From Thermoplasmata archaeon (lineage in GTDB: Archaea; Thermoplasmatota; Thermoplasmata; Thermoplasmatales; Thermoplasmataceae), in contig JAKAUD010000102.1 in the NCBI GenBank assembly GCA_021827885.1, positions 1-15,858 of the forward strand: a stretch of DNA of 15,858 nt. The letters run 5' to 3'. Below the pieces are notes generated by a model, which saw only the letters and a list, made by a program, of their open reading frames with translations, searched no databases and was not told the origin of the DNA. Both the position numbers and the translations under genes were made by a program. Below, piece after piece: positions 7,307 through 14,942 of the stretch; the stretch's first letter is position 1, and every line of letters begins with the position of its first letter.

Positions 7307-7427
7307 TAGATAGTATACAATAATAGTATATAAGTATTCCTACTATTAGTGGCTACTTTCAAAATAGACAAATAATCATCATCAATCAAACATTCACTGT
7401 AAATTACAACGATTTATAATAGGAAAA

Positions 7428-7441
7428 TGGTGGAACTTCCG
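7428..7441 (-). repeat. Right terminal inverted repeat of the IS1634-type element
   Basis: TGGTGGAACTTCCG is the perfect partner of the left repeat. It is followed directly by TTGAA (7442-7446), which duplicates the sequence at 5601-5605. Confidence 0.9.
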
Positions 7442-7531
7442 TTGAATCCAAATGCAAAATATTCTTTGGATAATGACTTTTGAGATAAGAATGCCCGTGA
7501 CAGCACTGGCTATTCTATATAATCAACAAAA

Positions 7532-7539
7532 TTTAATAT
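7532..7539 (+). promoter_or_regulatory. TATA box of the DtxR-type regulator
   Basis: TTTAATAT is 29 to 22 nt upstream of the GTG at 7561, fitting a leaderless transcript. A second box, CTATATAAT at about 7515-7523, would give a leader of roughly 20 nt. The IS1634-type element ends 90 nt upstream of the proximal box, so the core promoter is intact. Confidence 0.5.
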
Positions 7540-7560
7540 CAAATTCATCAATGCTGATAC

Positions 7561-8211
7561 GTGAAAGGTGCTTCCATAATTGCCGAGGATTATCTCAAAT
7601 GCATTCATGAATATATGGAATTACAGGGATATGCAACCCTTACCGACATAGCCAATATACTGGGGACCGCAAGGCAAACAGTCTTTGACGAAATAAACAT
7701 TCTAATAGACAGGAACCAGGTTGAAAGAATAGATAAGGGAAGATATCGGCTCACTGAAATAGGAACAAGGGAAGCCATGAAATTCCTGAGGAAGCACAGG
7801 GTAGCAGAGATTCTCCTATGGAAAGGGTTGGGAATTACGTGGTCTGAACTCGATGATCAGGCAATGGGCATAGAGCATGGGATGACTGAAACCATTATTC
7901 AGAAAGTGTGCCATAACTATGGCTGCCTCAAATGTCCACACGGCAATTTTGTTCCGGACGAAGAAGGGATTGTTGCTGAGCCTGAAGATTTCAAACTAAC
8001 TGATTTTTCACACCAAAGAACAGTATCTCTATCAAGAGTCGTTTTTGAAAGCCCGGAAATTCTCAGATTCCTTGAGGCTAATTTCATTTTACCAGGAAGG
8101 GAGATTACAATTCTAAACGGCAATTCTATTCATCTCCCCAATTCCAAAGAACCACTAAAGGTCCCGGATATATTTTTTAGTGCCCTGAGATTTCTTGATG
8201 CGGATTCATGA
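7561..8211 (+). CDS. DtxR/IdeR/MntR-family metal-dependent transcriptional repressor
   Basis: A 216-residue regulator that should bind DNA when loaded with Fe(II) or Mn(II) and repress metal uptake genes. Residues 1-65 are a winged helix (YLKCIHEYMELQGYATLTDIANILGTARQTVFDEINILIDRNQVERIDKGRYRLTEIG). Residues 70-145 are the metal-binding and dimerisation domain: FLRKHRVAEILLW with His79 and Glu83, MGIEHGMTE with Met102, Glu105 and His106, and the CPHGN motif (125-129). The C-terminal part (about 145-216) resembles the SH3/FeoA-like domain. By alignment with DtxR, Cys102 is replaced by Met and His98 by Asp, while Asp10 recalls MntR. Metal choice therefore cannot be read from sequence alone. GTG 7561 is chosen because of the TATA box just upstream. 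It precedes the aIF1A cluster but has a 160-nt gap, so it is probably a separate unit. Confidence 0.88.
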   Translation: MKGASIIAEDYLKCIHEYMELQGYATLTDIANILGTARQTVFDEINILIDRNQVERIDKGRYRLTEIGTREAMKFLRKHRVAEILLWKGLGITWSELDDQAMGIEHGMTETIIQKVCHNYGCLKCPHGNFVPDEEGIVAEPEDFKLTDFSHQRTVSLSRVVFESPEILRFLEANFILPGREITILNGNSIHLPNSKEPLKVPDIFFSALRFLDADS

Positions 8212-8331
8212 TTTGGATTGATTTCACCTTATAAAATTCAATTTAATTATCTGTTGGAATACATATTTTTGCAGATTCGTTACAGGAATATTTGATTCAT
8301 ATCTAATGAATTTAGAAATTTCTGATAGTTC

Positions 8332-8340
8332 TTAAATATT
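8332..8340 (+). promoter_or_regulatory. Promoter of the aIF1A-rio1-KH cluster
   Basis: TTAAATATT at 8332-8340 is placed to start transcription near 8362. This would leave a short leader carrying AGGAG at 8363-8367, a good ribosome-binding site. That site is 7 nt before ATG 8375 and only 4 nt before ATG 8372. Confidence 0.5.
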
Positions 8341-8374
8341 AACATGGCATATCATCGAATCCAGGAGACAAATG

Positions 8375-8725
8375 ATGGTTTATAAGGGGAATGGAAAAAA
8401 GACAGGAGGCAGTTCGGAGGGTGATGATCAGGCAATTAGAGTAATCCTTCCCAATAAGAGAAAGGGAGAAATGTACGGAGTAGTTGAGAAACTTTCTGGT
8501 GCCTCGCATCTTACGGTAATGTGCGAAGATGGCTTTACAAGAATATCAAGGATACCAGGAAAGATGAAAAAAAGGATGTGGATAAAGGAAAGGGATCTGG
8601 TCATTATAAAACCCTGGCAATTCCAATCAGAAAAGGCCGATGTTGTTTATAGATATACCCAGACACAAGCTGGATATTTGAGCAGAAACCGTCTCTTGCC
8701 AGACGTGATAGACATATTTAAGTAA
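8375..8725 (+). CDS. Translation initiation factor aIF1A
   Basis: Archaeal homologue of eukaryotic eIF1A and bacterial IF1. It binds the A site of the small ribosomal subunit and helps start-codon selection. The protein has a flexible basic/Gly-rich N-terminus, then the S1-like OB fold: IRVILPNKRKGEMYGVVEKLSGASHLTVMCEDGFTRISRIPGKMKKRMWIKERDLVIIKPW. A C-terminal helix follows (QSEKADVVYRYTQTQAGYL), typical of eIF1A. Length (about 116) is normal. ATG 8375 is preferred over the adjacent ATG 8372 because AGGAG stands at the better distance. The downstream gene starts 4 nt after the stop, an operon with RIO1 kinase that recurs in archaea. Confidence 0.95.
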   Translation: MVYKGNGKKTGGSSEGDDQAIRVILPNKRKGEMYGVVEKLSGASHLTVMCEDGFTRISRIPGKMKKRMWIKERDLVIIKPWQFQSEKADVVYRYTQTQAGYLSRNRLLPDVIDIFK

Positions 8726-8729
8726 TTTT

Positions 8730-9518
8730 ATGGAAAATGATAAGAGTGCACTGAAGCAACTCCTGGAATCTGGTGAATTCAGGAGGGGGGATGATCCCGG
8801 CCGTAAAACTGTCGATAAGGTTTTTGATGCAAGAACCCTTGATGCAATATATGAAGTTATGAAAAGATTCAGGGTTGACATCATCGATTATCCAGTATCA
8901 ACGGGAAAGGAATCTGTCGTATTCAGGGCGGTTATTAAGAAAAAGAGCATAGCCATTAAGATCTACAAGATGTCCACGCTGGGATTTAATTCGGTAAGAG
9001 AGTATATAGAAGGGGATTATCGGTTTGAAAAAGAGAAACTTTCCAGAAATTCACTTGTTTATGTCTGGGCAAGAAAAGAATTCATCAATTTAAAAAACAT
9101 GGAAGAAAGGGGTGTGAAATGCCCCGTTCCCATTGGGGTCCACAAAAATGTGCTTCTTATGCAGTACATTGGAACAACACTCAAACCTTCACCTCAGCTC
9201 AGAAATGTAGGGCATGAACTAGTCGCAAATTATTTTTTTTCCGCAATGAAACAGTACAAGAAGATGGTCGAGAAGTGTTATCTTATTCACGCAGATCTGA
9301 GCGAATATAATATCCTCTGTTACAGAAACAACTCTTACATAATAGATGTTGGGCAGAGTGTCCCTATTACACATCCAATGGCAAGAGATTTCATGAAAAG
9401 AGACATAAACAACATGATAGTGTTTGCCAAAAAAATGGGAATATCCCAGTCTGAAATTGAAATACCAGAATTTTACTATAACTGGCCGGATGAACCAAAG
9501 AAACTGATCAGAAAATAA
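8730..9518 (+). CDS. rio1: RIO1-type atypical protein kinase/ATPase
   Basis: RIO1 acts in late maturation of the small ribosomal subunit as an ATPase/kinase. All key motifs are present in 262 residues: the N-terminal RIO helices (about 20-50) and the nucleotide loop STGKES (57-62). The Lys of SIAIKIYK is Lys77, and the long flexible segment EGDYRF lies at about 94-99. The catalytic HADLSEYN has Asp189 and Asn194, and the metal-binding/phospho-acceptor Asp206 lies in IIDVGQSV. The STGKE variant and the IDVGQ motif are diagnostic of RIO1, not RIO2, which has an extra winged helix. The gene starts 4 nt after aIF1A without an obvious ribosome-binding site, so it is probably translated by coupling. 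The KH protein gene follows 14 nt later. Confidence 0.95.
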   Translation: MENDKSALKQLLESGEFRRGDDPGRKTVDKVFDARTLDAIYEVMKRFRVDIIDYPVSTGKESVVFRAVIKKKSIAIKIYKMSTLGFNSVREYIEGDYRFEKEKLSRNSLVYVWARKEFINLKNMEERGVKCPVPIGVHKNVLLMQYIGTTLKPSPQLRNVGHELVANYFFSAMKQYKKMVEKCYLIHADLSEYNILCYRNNSYIIDVGQSVPITHPMARDFMKRDINNMIVFAKKMGISQSEIEIPEFYYNWPDEPKKLIRK

Positions 9519-9532
9519 TAATAAGGATTATA

Positions 9533-10117
9533 ATGATATTGAAAAAAATGGACAGCCCTGAAATACCGCACAATGAGATAGATCTCAAGATTCCAAGGGA
9601 GAGAGTTGGAGTTCTGATCGGGCGGGATGGGGAAACAAGAAAAAAGATAGAGGAAATGGGCGAAATTTTTCTGGCTATTGACTCAAACGAAGGCGATGTT
9701 CATATTATTCAGAGGGGCGATCCGCTTAAGGCAACAATCAGTGGTGAAGTTGTCAGGGCAATCGGAAGGGGCTTCAACCCGGAGAAGGCTATGGCTCTAT
9801 TCGATGAAAATTATCAATTAATCGTAATGACACTGAGAGATTATGCCAGAAAGGGTTCCAGAAGAATTGGAGAAATAAAGGGCAGAATAATCGGGAGAGA
9901 AGGAAAAACCCGAAAGGTAATGGAAGATCTAACAGGAACCAGCATTTCCGTCTATGGAGATACTGTTTCTGTGATTGGGGATTACATATCAATAAAATAT
10001 TCCATAGAAGCCATCAGGATGATTATTGAGGGCAGAAAACAGAGAACAGTCTATAATTTCCTTGAAGGCAATGTTAAGAAAATGAAGATGGAGAAACTGG
10101 AGGAAGCTTTCAGATAA
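9533..10117 (+). CDS. Two-KH-domain RNA-binding protein (Pno1/Dim2-like)
   Basis: 194 residues with two KH domains. The first has VGVLIGRDGETRKKIEE with GRDG at 30-33, the second GRIIGREGKTRKVMED with GREG at 121-124. Between them, AIGRGFNPEKAMALF is the conserved linker of the archaeal Pno1/Dim2-like family. Relatives bind pre-rRNA near the 3' end of 16S/18S rRNA and work with RIO1 and the Nob1/Dim1 processing machinery. Co-localisation with rio1 and aIF1A supports a role in small-subunit maturation. AAGGAT at 9523-9528 lies 4 nt before ATG 9533; ATG 9548 is a possible shorter start. In many archaea this gene is followed by DNA topoisomerase VI genes; here it is not, which agrees with Thermoplasmatales lacking that enzyme. 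Confidence 0.9.
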   Translation: MILKKMDSPEIPHNEIDLKIPRERVGVLIGRDGETRKKIEEMGEIFLAIDSNEGDVHIIQRGDPLKATISGEVVRAIGRGFNPEKAMALFDENYQLIVMTLRDYARKGSRRIGEIKGRIIGREGKTRKVMEDLTGTSISVYGDTVSVIGDYISIKYSIEAIRMIIEGRKQRTVYNFLEGNVKKMKMEKLEEAFR

Positions 10118-10361
10118 CACTATCTCCAATGCACTGATCTTTATCAAGGAATGTGTGAAACTTTCTTTTATATTTTGAAACAAGATTGGGAGATTTTCTC
10201 AGATTGCATATCCAACCAATAACCGTACTGTATGCGCGATTCTATTCAATAAATGCGGTACCAACCTTTTTACACATTTCTTGAGGTGAGGAAAAGTCTT
10301 TTATTCTTCACTTTGAATATGGGCGACGAAATGATTAAACAATATACTGGAAAAGGCATCC
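10118..10361. other. Gene-free stretch after the KH gene
   Basis: No supported coding frame. CTTTCTTTTATATTTTG at about 10162-10178 is T-rich and may serve as the terminator of the aIF1A-rio1-KH transcript, since archaeal termination needs mainly a T run. A short in-frame peptide ORF of 21 codons (ATG 10319 to TAA 10384) precedes and overlaps the 63-codon ORF. Confidence 0.4.
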
Positions 10362-10553
10362 ATGACATTTGCAAAACGTTCTAAAATTCCAGGAGGATCA
10401 CGCAATAGAAGAAGAGCATTACGATGTGTGCTTGGCAGTAATCCAATTGTTTGCTTATATTATCCTATAGAATATAACACCAAAAAAAGATGTAAACCTA
10501 TTGCAAAAAAAGCGGCAATCGAAAATAGAATGATGAGCGGAAAGCGCTTTTGA
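10362..10553 (+). CDS. Doubtful small basic ORF, unknown
   Basis: A 63-codon frame encoding a strongly basic peptide (KRSKIPGGSRNRRRALRC at the start, KKRCKPIAKKAAIENRMMSGKRF at the end) with two or three Cys. AAGG stands about 6 nt before the ATG. I recognise no family. It lies alone in about 500 nt between the KH gene and the RAM gene, so it may be a small nucleic-acid-binding protein, a remnant of a larger gene, or chance. The composition is unlike the neighbours. I list it because nothing else explains this stretch; probability of being real is low. Confidence 0.25.
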   Translation: MTFAKRSKIPGGSRNRRRALRCVLGSNPIVCLYYPIEYNTKKRCKPIAKKAAIENRMMSGKRF

Positions 10554-10581
10554 TGGGCTAATTGACCATTTGGAAAATCTA

Positions 10582-10589
10582 TTTATATA
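10582..10589 (+). promoter_or_regulatory. TATA box of the RAM-domain gene
   Basis: TTTATATA is 33 to 26 nt upstream of ATG 10615, so transcription should start within a few bases of the start codon. This is one of the clearest core promoters in the window and may also drive the kdp genes downstream. Confidence 0.65.
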
Positions 10590-10614
10590 GGAATCAAATA
10601 AACGGACCAGAGCG

Positions 10615-10914
10615 ATGTCTGAGAATAACACAACCACAGAAGGAAAATTTGTGACTGCCATTGTTGACCTTTTTGTTGATACATCAAAAATGGAAGAGGT
10701 GGTCAGTGCGTTAAATAGTCTTGAAGCGGTAGAAGAGGTTTATGAGGTAACTGGGGAGTTTGATATAGCAACCGTAGTTACATCTAGGAGTATAGAAGAA
10801 TTTCGCGATACTCTAAAAAATAAGATAATGAAAATTCCTGGGATTAAAAGTGTAGTGAGCTCCATAGTTTTGAGTTCAGACAAGGGACCCAGATCAAGAA
10901 ATACGAAGCAGTAG
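10615..10914 (+). CDS. Stand-alone RAM domain (Lrp/AsnC ligand-binding) protein
   Basis: 99 residues that consist only of a RAM domain, the effector-binding and oligomerising half of Lrp/AsnC regulators, without the helix-turn-helix. The pattern is FVTAIVDLFVDTSKMEEVVSALNSLEAVEEVYEVTGEFDIATVVTSRSIEEFRDTLKNKIMKIPGIKSVVSSIVL. This shows the beta-alpha-beta-beta-alpha-beta order, the VYEVTGEFDIATVV turn, and the closing PGI..V.SSIVL strand. Such proteins bind small ligands, often amino acids, at an oligomer interface and may modulate a partner. The ligand is unknown here. It is the only regulator-like gene next to kdpABC (215 nt upstream, same strand) and has a strong TATA box of its own. A link to potassium transport is inferred only from position. 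Confidence 0.85.
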   Translation: MSENNTTTEGKFVTAIVDLFVDTSKMEEVVSALNSLEAVEEVYEVTGEFDIATVVTSRSIEEFRDTLKNKIMKIPGIKSVVSSIVLSSDKGPRSRNTKQ

Positions 10915-10937
10915 AACACAGTATCTCCTCGGTTTTA

Positions 10938-11126
10938 ATGGAAAAGGGGGGGGATGTTCATTCTTGTGGTGAAATTATGAATGTTATTTGTAGTGTTGAG
11001 AAAATTAAGTACGGTCAGTCAAACAGTTTGGAAAATTCGATAAACCATCAGAAAGATTTGAAGCTGTTCCGTGGGTACTCCATATTACAGCTTAAGGCAA
11101 TGCAAAAATCTGGCAGGGGCGGTTAA
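10938..11126 (+). CDS. Doubtful 62-codon ORF before kdpA
   Basis: The frame begins at ATG 10938 and ends 2 nt before the kdpA start. It encodes a hydrophilic peptide (MEKGGDVHSCGEIMNVICSVEKIKYG...) with two or three Cys and no membrane segment, so it is not KdpF. An eight-G run at 10946-10953 lies in its fourth to sixth codons, a place where insertions or deletions are likely. There is no clear ribosome-binding site. Close spacing to kdpA would allow coupled translation, but the stretch could equally be an untranslated leader. I recognise no family. Confidence 0.25.
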   Translation: MEKGGDVHSCGEIMNVICSVEKIKYGQSNSLENSINHQKDLKLFRGYSILQLKAMQKSGRGG

Positions 11127-11128
11127 TA

Positions 11129-12790
11129 TTGATTGGAATCAGGCATATTCTCGTAATAGCAGGTCTATGGGCTGCCATAATTTTTTTCGCATGGATTTTA
11201 TCAAAATATCTAGAAATCGTTTATGGAAATAAAAAAAGTAAACTTGATTATATATTTGACCCGGTTGATAACTTTATTTACGCCATAATAGGTGTGGACA
11301 AAAATAAAACAATGAAATGGAAGGAATATTTTCTTCATGTTTTTATCTTCAGCATATTCACGGCAGCTATTTCATTTTTAATCCTGTATTATCAAGGAAT
11401 TTTGCCGCTAAATCCGATGCAGTTTCCCGATATCAGCTGGTCGTTGGCATTAAACACAGCGATGTCAATTTCCTCAAACACCAATCTGCAGCATTATGCC
11501 GGGGGATCCCAACTTTCGTATCTGAGCCAGATGGTCGGCATACAATTCCTCCAATTTACGTCAGCCGCAACTGGTCTAGCAGTGGCTGTGGCTATTTTTA
11601 GGGGATTCAGTGGTAAAAGAAACCAAACTGATGATTTGGGAAATTTCTATGTTGATCTCACAAGGAGTCTTACAAGAGTTCTTATCCCACTATCTTTCAT
11701 CTTCGCTGTTATACTTGTCGCAAGCGGAATACCGCAATCATTATCTGGCTATAGGCAAGTCCTGACATTATCAGGAGTTGAACAGGTATTGAAAACAGGT
11801 CCTGTGGCGTCCCTGGTAGCAATTATGCAGTTGGGCACAAACGGAGGGGGCTACTTTGGATCAAATTCTGCCTACCCCTTCCAAAATCCTAACCCAATTT
11901 CAAATTATATCCAGATGGGATTAATGATGATAATTCCCACATCCATGCCTTTTCTGTTTGGAAGGATGGTTAACAGGATGAAGGAGGGAAGAACAATCCT
12001 CATAGCGTCCTACGGGCTTTATGCAATAGATATGGTAATTGCATTCATCACGGTGACTGTTATGGGTGCCGGTATGGAGACCAGGTTTGGCCCATTTTCG
12101 TCGGTATTCTGGACCGTAACAACAACAGCCTTTACAACAGGTTCTGTCAATGCCTCACTGGCAGCATTTAATCCTATTGTAATTATAGCTGCCTTCATGG
12201 GAATGCTGATTCAAGCCACTCCCGGAGGCATAGGGGTAGGAGCGATGTACATGCTGATGTATATCGTAATTACAGTTTTCATTGTGGGGCTAATGGCGGG
12301 TAGAACGCCGGAATACCTTGGGGCAAAGATAACTGCTGGAGATGTCAAACTTGCAGTAATTGGCTTTTTATCGCATCCTATAATCATCCTTATTCCAACT
12401 GTAATTGCCTATGCTGGAGGATACGTACATGCCATTAATTATGGCACTGGACCAACCAGTTTCACTCAGATTTTTTATGAGTTCACTTCTGCTGCTGCGA
12501 ATAACGGCTCTGATTTTCTTGGAACTACTGCCAACACGCCTTTCTTCAACGTTTCAACTGGAATCGTAATGTGGGCAGGCAGATTCATTCCCATATTCGT
12601 GATGCTTGCAATTGCAGGGAGAATACAGGAGAGGAGAAGAAGCAATGAAATAACGCTCAGGACTGATGATCTAATTTTCCCGATTGTCTTAATAGCCAGC
12701 ATTTTCATTCTCGTTATCCTGACGTTTTTCCCTTTTCTTTCAGTAGGTCCAATTTTGATGCACCTGGAGGGGATCAAGAATGCGCTCTGA
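11129..12790 (+). CDS. kdpA: Potassium-transporting ATPase subunit A (K+ channel subunit)
   Basis: KdpA forms the selectivity filter and K+ entry path of the KdpFABC pump in the cytoplasmic membrane. It has 553 residues with about ten hydrophobic segments. All four pore loops are seen: SNTNLQHY (116-123), GTNGGGYFGSNSA (236-248), TTGSVNA (336-342) and AAANNGSDFLG (455-465). The conserved GLMAGRTPEYLGAKI (387-401) follows the third loop. The start is TTG 11129; there is no nearby ATG in frame (the next Met is about residue 62), and a G-rich stretch (AGGGG) lies about 10 nt upstream. It overlaps kdpB by 11 nt. The first transmembrane segment begins at about residue 8, as expected. Confidence 0.95.
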   Translation: MIGIRHILVIAGLWAAIIFFAWILSKYLEIVYGNKKSKLDYIFDPVDNFIYAIIGVDKNKTMKWKEYFLHVFIFSIFTAAISFLILYYQGILPLNPMQFPDISWSLALNTAMSISSNTNLQHYAGGSQLSYLSQMVGIQFLQFTSAATGLAVAVAIFRGFSGKRNQTDDLGNFYVDLTRSLTRVLIPLSFIFAVILVASGIPQSLSGYRQVLTLSGVEQVLKTGPVASLVAIMQLGTNGGGYFGSNSAYPFQNPNPISNYIQMGLMMIIPTSMPFLFGRMVNRMKEGRTILIASYGLYAIDMVIAFITVTVMGAGMETRFGPFSSVFWTVTTTAFTTGSVNASLAAFNPIVIIAAFMGMLIQATPGGIGVGAMYMLMYIVITVFIVGLMAGRTPEYLGAKITAGDVKLAVIGFLSHPIIILIPTVIAYAGGYVHAINYGTGPTSFTQIFYEFTSAAANNGSDFLGTTANTPFFNVSTGIVMWAGRFIPIFVMLAIAGRIQERRRSNEITLRTDDLIFPIVLIASIFILVILTFFPFLSVGPILMHLEGIKNAL

Positions 12791-14942
12791 GGTTAAGTCC
12801 AATATGAATACATCAAAAGGAAATGGCAGCTCAGAGGAAAAAATAAGCTGGAAGAAGATTTCATTAGATTCTATCCTCAGGCTAAATCCTGTAAGGCTTA
12901 TCTCAAACCCTGTGATGTTTGTAGTCGAATTATCATTCTTTGTCGTCCTGATTATGGCGATAGATCCTTCCGCGTTTCCTAACCTCGCACAACAGCAAAA
13001 TAGGCCTTTCTATGGAATTGTTTCCATGATTCTGCTCATAACTGTCTGGTTTAGCACACTATCAGATTCCTTTGCTGAAGCACGTTCAAGAGCCACAGCG
13101 GAGGGATTAAAAAAACTGGAGGCAGAAACACCAGCTAAACGGATACACCTTAGGGAAGATGGTGGTCGAGAAATCGAGGCAATATCCTCATCTGAACTCA
13201 GGAAGGGTGACACGATAATGGTGGCCAAAGGAGACCAGGTACCCATTGATGCGGAAGTAACAGAAGGCATAGCGATGGTGGACGAGTCTCTTCTGACCGG
13301 GGAATCTGCCGGTGTAAGAAAAGCAAAGGGGGACACACTCATTGGAGGTTCAAAGGTGGTCAGTGACTCAATAATCGCCATAGTAACCACTGATCCTGAT
13401 GACACATACATTAAGAAACTTGTGAGAATGGTAGAATCCTCAAAGAGGCCAAAAACCCCAAATGAAGTTGCGCTATCGGTGCTTCTCCTTGGACTCACTG
13501 GAGTATTCACAATTATTCTTATTGCACTAATCGGTCTCTCGCTCACACTTAGCCTTGGAGCCGATCTTTCCGTTCTAATCGCACTGTATGTATGTCTCCT
13601 TCCTACTACAATTGGGGCATTGCTTCCTGCTATTGGAATATCCGGTATAACAAGAATGTCGAAGAATAATATAATTGCAAAATCCGGCAAAGCCATAGAA
13701 ACTGCAGGGGATGCGGACACCATTCTACTTGATAAAACGGGAACCATAACTGTGGGAAATAGATTGGCAACAGAGTTTATACCTCTGGGCAAGCATACCG
13801 AGAGAGAACTTGCAGAAGCGGCCTTCCTTTCATCATGGAATGACGATACCCCTGAAGGGAGAAGCATACTTGAGCTTGCCTTCCAGAAAGGATTCGTACC
13901 AAAAGAATTTGATGCATTGAGGGAGGGAGTATTTGAGGAATTCAGTGCTGTTACAAGGAGAAGTGGGGTGCTTCTTGTTGACTCAGATGATTTTACTCTG
14001 CCAAAGGGAGGTAAGGAGTTCTATCAGAGACAGAGATTCCGGAAGAAATTTGATCTCGTTACCACGATGGTGGATGATACGATAATCTTAAAGGGAGCAC
14101 CTGAATCTATTAAAGAAAGCATTGGCTCGCAAAATGTTGAATTCGATGAGATTGTAAACCGGGTTACATCAGAGGGAGACACGCCAATTGCAGTTTCAAT
14201 TCACGGGGATATCCTTGGAATAATAAGATTCAAGGACATCCTGAAGAAAGGTATCAAGGAAAAGATACTGGGTCTGAAAAAGATGAATATAAGGCCAATA
14301 ATGGTAACAGGGGATCACCCTCTTACAGCAAAGAGTATTGCCAATGAGGTAGGAATCACGGAATTTATCTCGCAGGCCAAACCTGAGACCAAATATCAGA
14401 AAGTAAAAGAGGAACAGTCCGAAAACAGGATTGTAGCCATGATAGGCGATGGAACAAACGATGCTCCAGCTCTCGCTGCAGCTGATGTTGGCCTTGCAAT
14501 GGCTTCAGGAACATTTCCCGCAAAGGAGGCAGCCAATATGATTGATCTTGAGTCTGACCCATCAAAAATAATCGATGTAGTTATACTGGGCAAACAGCTC
14601 CTTATGACCAGGGGTGCTGTGACAACTTTCAGCATAACGAATGATGTTGCTAAATATTTTGCAATTGTTCCCATAATGTTTGCAAGCGTACCTGCCCTTA
14701 ATGCCCTGAACTTCTTGCAATTGACTCCCCGTATTGCAGTACTATCTGCTCTGATATTCAATGCCCTCGTAATACCTGCGCTGATTCCACTGTCGATAAA
14801 GGGCACAAAGTTCAAGCCTCAAAGCACACTGAGAATCTTCCTGAAAAATTTGACGATATATGGTGTTGGAGGAGTCATCCTTCCATTTGCAGCCATTAAA
14901 ATGATCGCCATCGTATTGGTTTATGCAAGAGGTGTTTTATGA
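12780..14942 (+). CDS. kdpB: Potassium-transporting P-type ATPase subunit B
   Basis: Catalytic subunit of the high-affinity K+ pump, 720 residues. P-type ATPase motifs are complete: TGES (173-176, actuator domain) and DKTGT with phosphorylated Asp318. KGAPES is the nucleotide-binding domain Lys motif, TGDHP spans 510-514 and GDGTNDAP spans 556-563. PTTIGALLPAIGISGI is the KdpB-specific membrane helix that replaces the usual cation site. The N-terminus (1-30) is hydrophilic and charged. ATG 12780 is supported by GGAGGGG at 12766-12772, inside the end of kdpA; ATG 12804 is the alternative. It overlaps kdpA by 11 nt and kdpC by 4 nt (ATGA), so the three subunits are translationally coupled. Confidence 0.96.
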   Translation: MRSEVKSNMNTSKGNGSSEEKISWKKISLDSILRLNPVRLISNPVMFVVELSFFVVLIMAIDPSAFPNLAQQQNRPFYGIVSMILLITVWFSTLSDSFAEARSRATAEGLKKLEAETPAKRIHLREDGGREIEAISSSELRKGDTIMVAKGDQVPIDAEVTEGIAMVDESLLTGESAGVRKAKGDTLIGGSKVVSDSIIAIVTTDPDDTYIKKLVRMVESSKRPKTPNEVALSVLLLGLTGVFTIILIALIGLSLTLSLGADLSVLIALYVCLLPTTIGALLPAIGISGITRMSKNNIIAKSGKAIETAGDADTILLDKTGTITVGNRLATEFIPLGKHTERELAEAAFLSSWNDDTPEGRSILELAFQKGFVPKEFDALREGVFEEFSAVTRRSGVLLVDSDDFTLPKGGKEFYQRQRFRKKFDLVTTMVDDTIILKGAPESIKESIGSQNVEFDEIVNRVTSEGDTPIAVSIHGDILGIIRFKDILKKGIKEKILGLKKMNIRPIMVTGDHPLTAKSIANEVGITEFISQAKPETKYQKVKEEQSENRIVAMIGDGTNDAPALAAADVGLAMASGTFPAKEAANMIDLESDPSKIIDVVILGKQLLMTRGAVTTFSITNDVAKYFAIVPIMFASVPALNALNFLQLTPRIAVLSALIFNALVIPALIPLSIKGTKFKPQSTLRIFLKNLTIYGVGGVILPFAAIKMIAIVLVYARGVL

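Larger units (their letters stand above)
5606..7441 (-). mobile_element. Complete IS1634-type insertion sequence
   Basis: A 1.8-kb element bounded by perfect 14-bp inverted repeats, CGGAAGTTCCACCA at 5607-5620 and its reverse complement at 7428-7441. It is flanked by the direct repeat TTGAA (5601-5605 and 7442-7446), the expected short target duplication. With that duplication the left edge has one extra G before the repeat. A single transposase gene on the minus strand fills the interior. Intact ends and an open transposase frame suggest recent insertion and possible activity. Confidence 0.88.

Noticed and set aside
10915..11128. A c-di-AMP-type or other known K+ riboswitch in the kdp leader
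   Set aside because: I saw none of the conserved core segments of known K+-related riboswitches; the stretch shows only a short ORF and a G run.
13010..13867. 285-codon minus-strand frame inside kdpB
   Set aside because: It is antisense to a strongly conserved P-type ATPase with all motifs; the frame is a by-product of kdpB codon use (Ser/Val-rich, no family).
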